From assembly GCA_021464245.1 (NCBI GenBank), contig JADCRB010000031.1, forward strand, positions 3,199,651-3,263,650: a DNA stretch of 64,000 bases, in the 5' to 3' direction. This DNA is from Carallia brachiata. Taxonomy: Eukaryota; Streptophyta; Magnoliopsida; Malpighiales; Rhizophoraceae. The notes under the pieces are model-generated. The model was given only the letters and a program-made list of their open reading frames with translations. It did not search any database and was not told the DNA's origin. The translations under genes were made by a program, and so were the position numbers. Of this stretch, positions 11,301-23,571 are shown one piece after another (position 1 is the first letter of the stretch; each line of letters begins with the position of its first letter).

Positions 11301-14300
11301 TTTTTTTTTTTTTTTGGGTGTGTTATATAGATATCTGCATTAGCCAAGGGGTACTACCAAATAGCTTGTTTAGTTCCTATAGAACCTTTCACTATTAAAT
11401 TTTAAATGTTGTTGCCATAATTGAGAGTGGGACTTAACTTAGGCCAAAGCTGGGCATGGGTTCCTAGAGTTTTGTTCCTTTCTCAATTCCCAGGCCGTTA
11501 CTAGTGCATGTCTTATTCGTCTTTGGCTTTGGGCTTCTCTTCGCTAGTTTATCTTGGGCAGCATTTTGAGATTCTTTGTTTTTCAATGCTTTTGTTGACT
11601 TCAATTTCTGATCTGCAGCAAATTTTGTGTTACTGCCATTCAGTTACTTGGTCGGTTCAAGTGGTGAAGGCTTAAGAAATTCACTGGCAGACTACAGCAT
11701 CCATGTGTTGCTTGTTCTTTATTATTATCGCAAATGTGTTGTGGGTGTTCAGTCCACAACAGACAGAAGTGATGACAGTGCACCTTCGGATTCTCTTTCC
11801 AAAGTATTTACATACTTCTCCGACAATCCTTATTGCAAAGCCTTAGAAAATGCAAAGGACATTGAATGAGCTTCTCTTCTTTTGGATTTGTTTCCTCTTT
11901 CCAAAATGCATTGGCAGGTTGTGTAGTTATATTGTTATCATATTTCACTCATCGCAGTCGATCAAGGAGATGTTGAGGGAGCTGCGTGCAATGGATCGCT
12001 TGTGAGGTTACCATTTGCATCTCTATTTGATACTCTCGGCATGTAAGCATCCTTTCACGATTTACCTCCTCATTATTAGTATTTCTGTGCTTTGATGAAA
12101 AAAAAAAAAGAAAGAAAGAAAAAGGGGAGAAGTCAAAGTTTGCCAGTTAGCATCTACAATGTAGTTACACTTGTCACCCAATTCATAAACAGTGAAGCGT
12201 ACTGGTTCTTTTCATCTCTTTAGTGTCCTCATAACAATAACTGGAATTCCAAGACACATGCCTAAAAGGAATTTTAAAGTTTTTCAGTAGTTATTATTTA
12301 TAGAGTTGTAAAACTTTACATACGACTATCTCGAGTGATAATGTGTATCAGTCTTTTTTCCACAGGCTCTTGGCCGATGAATCTGCTGTCCTGTTGCTTT
12401 ACACGTTGGTGCATGGAAACTCTGACTTTTTGGAGTATGTCTTAGTGCGAACTGATTTGGATACATTGGTAAGGATAATCAGCTTAACATCTTCCAGCTT
12501 GATGGTCTGTTAATGTTTCAAATGCAAAATTATAGGCATTAATGAAGGAGAGGTTCCCTTTATAAGGTTAGACAAAGTATATAATTTTTAGTTACTTTTT
12601 CAGTTCCTTAAGCTTCTCAAGATTGTTTTGCAAGTGAATCACACATATGATGTTATGTGGATTCTGCTTCGTGAGTATTGGGGGCGCATATTAGGTGAAA
12701 TAACTTGCATTGAGCTTTTGCTGGAAACGACCTGACCATGCTCTGTTTTCTTGTCAATGAAAATCTGCAGTTGATGCCCATTCTGGAAACACTCTATGAT
12801 GCTTCAAGGAAGACATCAAACCACATATACATCTTGCTGATTATACTTCTTATTCTTAGTCAGGATCCTTCTTTCAATGCAAGCATTCACAAACTGGTAA
12901 GTAAATTTCTCTCCAGGAATCTTTGTGGTCTATATCTAAGTATTTGTGCTGTTTTCTTATGTTTTCTCTCTTTTCACCTCTTTGGTCCTACAGATATTGC
13001 CAAATGTTTCGTGGTATCAAGAACATCTTCTTCATCATACATCCCTTGGTTCCCTAATGGTCATAATTTTGATAAGGACTGTGAAGTACAACTTATCTAA
13101 GCTGCGGGTATGGCATGAACTTTCTTGCTAGTCTATTAATTTTAAAGTGTTTTATAAATCTCTCTTGGAATTATTACATGTGAGTGCGGTAACAGTTTGC
13201 TCATATTTCTGGAACTTAATGTCATGCTCTGCTGGACATGGTATAAAGATTGGCCAGTCTGTGTCTGAAGTAAATAATATTACCATCAATATATTCTTCA
13301 ATGGGAAAAATATTATCAATTGGGGTGGGAGTTGGGAATAGAATCATTGTTTGTAGTATATTGTTGGTAGCAGTAACAATCTGATTTCTTTTTGTCAAGA
13401 AACCGTTGTGCTGAAAGAGTGAACAAAATACAAACTGTATGGTGAAAAATGAGAGCAACACAGTTTGAACTCTCAAGACTTCTCAATCATAAAGGCTCTG
13501 ATACCATGTTAGGAAACTATTCAACTCAAAAACTTAAGCTATTGGTTGTGGCTAAATAATGAATCATGTATTAAACTCTTAACACTTTTGTTTTTAACTT
13601 ATTTAGTATTAGTGCTTGTGATGGTATGGCTGTCATCTAGTTCAATGGAATGTTTGAAATTAGCTGCTGTCAATTACCCAGATTTGGGTTGTAAGAGCAG
13701 TGGTTTAAATCAGACAGTAATGTGTGCATCTGAATTGTCTCTTTTGAAACCTCGTTTATTGGACTTCAGATCAACAAGTTGTTTGTGGTCCTATTTGTTT
13801 TTATTTATCTTTTCTTCAGTGGTACATTATTTGGCTGATGGAGCAGCAACTGTTAGTCTTATGCTTATTGAAACTATGGGCTCTTTTTGGTCATTTTAAC
13901 TTAGTTAAGCACCAAATGAGTATGAGAGGATTGATTTGAATGCCTTTATCGATGATATGTTGCTACAGCAGCTCGTAGGACTGTTGTATTTGTATTGCTA
14001 AAAACTCATCTCCTGTTGCCAGAAGTTTTCCATATAATGCATAGAAAGATTCATGTGTGCGATATGTTATATTCTTTCCCCATCATAGATCTGGGCCCAG
14101 CATTGACAATGTCCATTTCTGGTCAAGGACCAGTAGCCAAGTAAAATTTTAATGTGTAGGCAATGATCATGGTAGTTTTAATTTTTTCACCCCTACTCTC
14201 CCCCACATTTATATTGTTTACAGGACCTCTATCTTCATACAACTTGTTTGGCAACTTTAGCAAACATGGCTCCACATGCCCACCGATTGAGTGCCTATGC

Positions 14301-16044
14301 ATCACAAAGACTTGTTAGCCTTTTTGATATGCTCTCACGCAAGTAAGTTATTCCTACTTTCTCAGCTGTACTTTCATGTTTTAAAATTCCAGCTTCTCTA
14401 CATCTGATTTTGCAATTTAGGTACAACAAACTTGCTGAGCGGATAGATGACAAAGTAGGGAAGGGTGGCTCAGTTGAGCAAGACAGCCTTGCTGAAGATA
14501 TGGTAGTCATTGTGGTCTTTTAGCCAATATGGCTCTAACAATTTTGGGCTGTTATGCTATTTGATTTATCATTTCTTGCATACTTAACCGTGTGCTGAAT
14601 TGATTAATATTTGTTGCAGTCGGCGGAGTTGCAAATATACGCTGACTTTTTGAGAATTGTCCTTGAGATATTAAATGCGATTTTGACATATGCCCTGTCG
14701 CTTAATCCTGAGGTACTGTATTTTCTATCAGCAGATGGTGTGCTTTTCCTGAGGGAAACAAGTAACGACACCCTTTTGTCTTTCCTGCATTCTTTATTTT
14801 ATGCTTTTGGGCAGGTGTATATGCAATAATGCAGAGGCAAGAGATTTTCCTGCCTTTTAAAAATCATCCGCGTTTCAGTGAACTGATTGAGAATATTTTC
14901 ATGGTAAGTCCATGGTTTTGGACAAAATTTTTATTGTCTCCCTCTTGAGATTGCACCTTGAAGTCTGTTGGAGAACACATTTGGAGTAACTGTCATGCTG
15001 TCAATTGCATTGTAAATGCCTGAGAAATGCTGTTATTGTTCATTGTATATAAACCCAAGTGGCTTGGCAGGTTTTAGATTTTTTCAATAGTCGGATGGAT
15101 GCTCAAACAAAAGATGGTGAATGGTCAGTGGAGAAGGTTCTTCACCTCATAATTAGCAACTGTCGATCATGGCGAGGCGAAGGAATGAAGGTGAAAACAG
15201 ATTTTTATGACAATTAAGAGTCCTTGCTCAACTATGTTGCATCATCTTTACATATTTCTTTAGAACTAATATAATTTTTTCCCCAGATTTTTAATCAATT
15301 ACATTTCTCATATGAACAAGAGAGTAATGCAGAGGAGTTTTTCACTCCCTACATTTGGCGCCTGGCTTTATCTCATTGGTATGTGCTTTCATCTGCACTC
15401 CATGTATTCATTCAGTAGTTGTTTATCAGGTACCACTAACAATTGTGTTTTGTTGCATGCTTCTTTGAAGTGGACTTGGCTTCAACCCCAATGCTGTAAA
15501 TTTGTTTCCTGTTGATCTACCTGTGGAAGTAAGTATCTAATATGCTCAGAGTGATAGAGACATTATTAGGCTGAAGTCATCCTTGTTGCAGAGTCATTGC
15601 CTGTGTGTTTGTCAATCTTCAAATTTCTTGCTTGTTGAAAGAGCCATTGCTTTTTTAATGACATGCGTCTACCTTTTGCTTTGGAAACCACAATCACAAA
15701 GCAGTGCTGGACTTGAATGTAAAGCATCTAACCATGTTTTTGGCATTTTCGTATAATGTTTAAATTTGCTCCATGAAGATTGTCCGGAAGTAATTCCTGA
15801 TTATTTCATCGGATAATTCTTTTGAATACCCCTCTTAGAAAATGACATGCATGCATGAAAATTCTTTGGCACGGCTTCTGATTCTTGATAAAGGGGTTGT
15901 TTTGAATTTTGAGGATATTGTTAGCCATTGGTTACGATGATGGTTGGTACTGTGGTGCAGAAACTAGTTAATGCTGGAGAGGAGCACGATAAGCCGCATC
16001 GAAATGGCGAGTTAAGTAAACATTCGGTCCTGCTTGATGTGTAG
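8379..16044 (+). CDS. Dymeclin (Golgi-associated DYM homologue), 18 exons
   Basis: Dymeclin is a peripheral Golgi/ER protein needed for secretory traffic. The start MGAVPSTP carries the N-terminal glycine that is myristoylated in the family. Exons by splice and frame: 8379-8568, 9385-9627, 10601-10664, 10745-10874, 10961-11105, 11619-11867, 11958-12042, 12366-12468, 12771-12896, 12994-13107, 14224-14342, 14421-14502, 14620-14712, 14815-14903, 15071-15190, 15287-15378, 15471-15528, 15961-16044. The product is about 728 residues, close to the plant family length. Conserved blocks include [50 protein letters not shown] and [16 protein letters not shown]. Two faults need notice. Intron 6 starts GA rather than GT. 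Exon 14 is one base short after the usual acceptor, and an acceptor at 14834 would restore frame at the cost of seven residues. Intron 10 holds a TRIM-like remnant. Confidence 0.92.
13437..13584 (-). mobile_element. TRIM-like retrotransposon remnant in dymeclin intron 10
   Basis: Positions 13494-13506 read GGCTCTGATACCA. Its complement TGGTATCAGAGCC is the primer-binding site matching the 3' end of initiator methionine tRNA, used by many plant LTR retroelements. It directly abuts TGTTAGGAAAC (13507), which has the expected TG...CA terminal form; a possible other end is CTTAACA at 13584. No coding sequence is present, which suits a terminal-repeat retrotransposon in miniature, reading on the minus strand. 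The far LTR was not identified. Confidence 0.5.
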
Positions 16045-17026
16045 TTGGGGCCAGTATGTTGCATTATAGAACACAAGAAGTTCATAGGCGCTTAGTCGTT
16101 CTGTAAATATGCGAATAGTACAAATTGATTTTTTTTAATTCTTTTGTCCATATGCCCGGATCATTGTAATTTGCAGAGGAACCGTTTTTCCGTATCATAT
16201 ATAAGAATGCGAGACGAGAGATTTTATGTAGAGCGGGTGCAAGTTATTTACTTTCTAGGCGCTGCTGCTGGGACGCAATGAATGTTGGACGGGTTTTGAT
16301 GTGTCTTTCTCTCACTCTATTTTATTATATTTTATTATGAACCTGTTACATATCATTTATTTATTTTTTTTGGGTTTCAACATCGTTTTAAATTTATAAT
16401 ATGTCAAGTTTAATTAGTTACATCATGTGTTTCAAAAAATTATGCGGTTATTTTTTCTCCCACTTGCTCTCTCCACTATGAATCCTGTACCATTTCACTC
16501 GGTTATCTATCATTTTCTTTTCTTAAATTGTTGTTTAAAAATAAAAGCGAACAAGAAAATCATGGTTGTTTGTGTTGCAAAATTGGCGTTATTAAAAAAT
16601 TGACACGCACGCGCCGTTGCAGAGACACATAAAGCTGTTTTCTCTGCATTACAATTCGAGATTGCTGGCCAATTGTATTTCGCGTTACTAGCTACAATCA
16701 TTTTAGTAACTAACAAGGCGAATGATTAATCTAATGAGCCAAAATCAAAAAGCGCGTGAAGAGGATTAAGATTAGTTTTAAATTTGACATGTTCATTTCA
16801 TATTTCCCTAACAAGCTGAAATTGCACATGCAAACTTATTAACTTCATCATAGAATTCTACTACAAGATCTAGTGGACCCTGTGTCCAGATTCCCCACAT
16901 TTCTTCTGCCTATTTCTGGGAATCTTTAAGACTTTAATTACCCACCTTTTTTTTTGGGATTTCTGTTACCATAACAAGTCTAGTAGACTATGCATCTACG
17001 GATCAACTAAACAGAAGAAGCTTAAG
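16045..17026. other. Convergent 3' region between dymeclin and ELIP
   Basis: This holds the presumed dymeclin 3' UTR (to about 16330) and, on the other strand, the ELIP 3' UTR (about 16800-17026). Otherwise it is AT-rich sequence in which I see no gene or repeat. Confidence 0.6.
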
Positions 17027-18011
17027 CTACACGAGGGCCCCGCCCTTCACAAACTCGGTGAAGGCCAAAGCAACCAAGCCCAACATGGCAAATCTACCAT
17101 TCCACAGCTCGGCATCAGATGTCATCAACCCTTGGGATTTAGACTCCACGCTGACCCCTCTAAACAATGGGATCAGTGATGCCAGAGAGAGCACAACACT
17201 CGTTCCTAAGAACCACGTGAGTCCACCGTCGGATATCTGGGTAAACACATCCTGACCCTTGGACAACTCCACTGCCATCGCTGCAACAAAACCAACCATC
17301 GCCAGCCTGCCATTAATCCTCTCTGGTCCAGGCCCACTAAAGGCCAACACGTCGGAGAAGTTCGTGCTCACCTATCAACCATTACGGGATGCACAATTGT
17401 TACACATCTATTGTGTGCGTATATATAGGAAAAAAGTACATAACCGGAGAATAAGTTGTGGGAATAATGTTTGTAATATAACAATTCTGATTTATATTAA
17501 TATTGATAAAATATGTTTCGAAATAACTAAAATTTTTTCCATTACATATTAAGTTAATGTTATGGCAAAAACTTTTCAATTAGTTTAAATGCAAACATTT
17601 CTCCTAACGATTTTTTTTCAGCCATGTAATGAAACCCATCTATGTATTATAGGATCGGACTAGCATATCCTACATGATCTTAATACACCCACACAAGAAG
17701 TTACCTTGGGCTTGGGAGGAGGCTCTGCTGACTGCTCTCTCTGATCTTTCATCTGCAAGATGAAAATTTACAGAAAAGTCAATAAAAATCCCATATGGAA
17801 GTCGAATTACGGATAGACAAACAGCAATTGTTGTAAAATATAACATCACAAACTAGATCTGTCCTGCACCAACCTCGGCCTTGCACCCCACTGGCATCCG
17901 GACATTTGTTCCCAATCTAGGCACTTGCTTTACAAGAAAATAGTTGGTCACCCTGCCTGATCTGACTGGGTTTCCGAGGATGGCTTGCACTTGCATTGAT
18001 GAAGCTGCCAT
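17027..18011 (-). CDS. ELIP1: Early light-induced protein, chloroplastic (ELIP)
   Basis: ELIPs are thylakoid proteins of the LHC superfamily that bind chlorophyll and carotenoid transiently and protect against photo-oxidation under high light or cold. Exons: 17874-18011 (46 codons), 17705-17752 (16 codons) and 17027-17371 (114 codons plus stop), all phase 0, giving about 175 residues. The N-terminus [14 protein letters not shown] is a chloroplast transit peptide. A short proline-rich linker SAEPPPKPK precedes the mature domain. Helix I has [15 protein letters not shown] and helix III has [17 protein letters not shown], the two ExxxxRxAM chlorophyll-binding repeats. A middle hydrophobic helix [16 protein letters not shown] lies between them. 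Splice sites are canonical and the frame is clean. The upstream region carries a TATA box and several ACGT-core elements. The symbol is given for family and synteny; paralogues ELIP1 and ELIP2 cannot be separated by sequence alone. Confidence 0.95.
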
Positions 18012-18159
18012 GCCTTCTATGAACTACTATTCACTATATATTAAGACTGACTGACACTTTGGCAGAGGAGTTACTCAGAGATTTTGAAGTTGGAGGATAT
18101 GTGAGTCAATACACCACAGGCACCAACCTCTTCATGAAAAATGATGGAAGTGTCTTAGG

Positions 18160-18173
18160 TATATATAGCCAAT
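18160..18173 (-). promoter_or_regulatory. TATA box and CAAT box of the ELIP promoter
   Basis: TATATATA lies at 18160-18167, with ATTGG (minus strand) at 18169-18173 immediately upstream of it. It is about 150 bases before the ELIP start codon, which allows a leader of roughly 110-120 bases. The placement suits a core promoter. A second TATA-like stretch at about 18034-18040 is too close to the start codon to be favoured. Confidence 0.55.
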
Positions 18174-18806
18174 TAGCCACTCGGGCCGAGCCAAAATATT
18201 GCTCAGCACCCCCAACTTCCTTTTATTTTTGTCAAAAATTGCATGAAATAAAAAGAGTAATACTTATAATCCTGTTAGGAGTATATCCAATTTTTTTAAA
18301 ATTACGAAAAATCCCTCAAAACTTCGATGTAAATCTTTAAACTTATTATAGCCTTCCCCAAATGTTTCCAAATTTTCACCTTGGCCACTTTACAGAGTTT
18401 ACTCCTTTCTTTCATTCTTCTTCTTTTTTTTTTTTTTTTTTTAGGGCTGCCTTTCTTTCATTTTATTTTTCAAAATTGAGTCAAAAAAGACTTATAAAAA
18501 GAATAAAATTCTTTCAACTCATTTTTTTTATATGCAAAATTTAAATTACAAATTTTATTTAAGTTCTATCACTTAAACTCATAGGCGTTGCTGCCTTTCT
18601 TTCATTCTAATTAGCGTTAATTTTGAAATAATGGACAGATTTTTTCCTCTTCAACAATTGAATCATAAAAATTGAAAAATTTTGGTTTCGCCCCCATGCA
18701 TACAAGCGCAAAGGCAGCAAGGGATATTTATGTTCCACGTCACGCAAATTTATTTTTGGAAAGTGATCGAATCACGTGGGCTTCTTTGTCCACACACGTT
18801 TGAGAT

Positions 18807-18928
18807 GGCCGACGTGGCCGATTTCGTGTTCACTGGTTTATGCCTACCCCTACTTTCCCAAACCTGAGGCCGACGTGGCCGATTTCGTGTTCACTGGTTT
18901 ATGCCTACCCCTACTTTCCCAAACCTGA
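18807..18928. repeat. 61-bp tandem duplication carrying GACGTGGC upstream of ELIP
   Basis: Two adjacent copies start at 18807 and 18868, each beginning GGCCGACGTGGCCG and apparently identical over the full 61 bases. Each has one ACGTGGC core. Three further ACGT cores lie close by at about 18735 (CCACGTCAC), 18774 (TCACGTGGG, a G-box) and 18795 (CACACGTTT). The repeat is about 800 bases from the ELIP start codon, on its upstream side. The near identity suggests a recent duplication. Confidence 0.85.
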
Positions 18929-19689
18929 GGCCAGTTTTGGTCGAGGTTTAACATATATATATATATATTTTAATAATAATAAAATTTATTGTATATATTA
19001 GTTATTAAAATTTTAAATTAAAGTAAAAATAATTTGTATTTATTCAAATTTTATTTTATAATTTTTAAAAAATTAACTCACTTCTCAAATATCAAGACTA
19101 CTATTAAAATTTAAATAAATAAATTTATTCGTAATAATATATATTACAGCTTAATATACTCTTTCAGGCTTGTAAATTACTACTCCTAAAAGGCGGGGCC
19201 ACGACTAGATCTAGAATTTGTCATCGACAAAGATCCAAAAAAAAAACGCTAGATCTAGAACATTCTGGCATCGGTCTTCAAATTGTGCCACGATTTCCCC
19301 ACATTAGTTCGACACGTTTAGAACGTAAGAGCCAAGCTCACATAATATTTCGACACCGACACCTTTTGAACTTTCTCGAGATTGATAATCACCTGATTTA
19401 ACTAAAACTCAATTAGAAATTTTTAATTTTAAGAATAATTTTGATATTAATTGAATTATAACACATGCATTGTGCACGTTGAGGAAGCAATGGCGTACGA
19501 AGCAAAAGAAAACAGGTTAGATTCCAGCACGCGACCAAATTCATTGATGGCGTTTGAATATCAACGAAGCATCAGTATCACACACGTTAATTATTGTTTC
19601 AGGACTCATGATGTTTGTTTTCCATCATTTACAACTACCCAATACACAAGCAAAGAAATGTTGCTGGTTTTTATATACACCCCATTTTT

Positions 19690-22485
<2,796 letters not shown>

Positions 22486-23571
22486 TTTCGACCAAAGTCA
22501 ACCTTTTCAGTTTTGTCCTCTGTCTTTTAAGAATAAGGATTCTTTCTGCTTCAGTTCAATTTCAATGGCGTTTTAAAAAAACGAAAAAAACGTGATGACG
22601 TGGACTTGTGCGTTTTTAGCGAGAGAATTGAAATTTGCACTAGAAAACAAGAAACGGCATCGTATAATAAAACACGTAGAAACGACGTTGTTAGCTTGTT
22701 GAAGCCATTCAAATATGTGACGCCGAAAAAAATTGATGCAGAACATGTACGCAGTATCAAATGAATTGTTTTGAGAAAATAGATATTTAATATTTAATAT
22801 TTATAATAAAAATATATGTATCATTTTGATTTTTATAATTATAAATATTAACTATTTAATTATATAAAATAATTAAATAATTTCATAAATTTGTCTCACT
22901 CTTGTTTTTTTGTCTTGCTCTTTTTAAAAGTTTTTTATTTGACTTATTATGTTTTTAAATATAATTTATCTATAATTTTATATTATACAAAATTATTAAG
23001 TTTAGTTTGTTGAAAATGTGTTTTATTTTTAACTTTTTATTTATATATTCAGTTTAATCAAATACATTTTTTAACATTTTGACTCGATTCTAACATTTTG
23101 TTCATGTTAGGATTTAATTACAAAATAAACAATTGTTAAAAATTAAAGTGAAAATTATATAAAAAGTACCCGACTCAATTAAATAAAAAAATATTATTAT
23201 ATTAAATTTTAATATTTTGATTAATATTTTTATTAAAATTAAGATTTATAATTTTTTAAAAAATATAATAACTGTTATTTTTATATTTTAAAATTATTAA
23301 TTTTAATTTCGACCAAATATTAATTGAAAAATTAAAATTTAAGGTATATTTATGTTTTAAAAAAAAAATCCTAAAAATCTAGTACTGAAAAGTTGTTTAT
23401 CCCCTTATTGAAGCCATTTTCAGTTCAATTCGTCGGCGTGTACGCAAATCACCGCTTTCCAGTGCGAACTGCGAAGGCGTTTTCTAGAAAATTCTGTTAT
23501 CGGCGAATCCCAAAAATCATCGGACCCACACAAACGAACCAACGAGAAACAAGAGAGAGAGAAAGAGGGAG
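22486..23571. other. Divergent promoter region between the aldo-keto reductase and p24 genes
   Basis: The two genes are transcribed away from each other from this 1.1-kb stretch. The middle (22760-23370) is almost pure A/T. CGTGATGACGTGGAC at about 22590 holds an ACGT core near the reductase. The p24 leader lies at about 23390-23571 and contains a GAGAGA-rich tract just before the start codon. Confidence 0.5.

Larger units (their letters stand above)
18012..19689. other. ELIP upstream region and intergenic DNA
   Basis: The stretch contains ELIP leader and promoter (18012 to about 18950), a T-homopolymer (18424-18443), a tandem duplication (18807-18928), an AT dinucleotide run (18952-18968) and AT-rich DNA. 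From about 19200 it enters the 3' flank of the aldo-keto reductase. I see no further gene. Confidence 0.55.
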
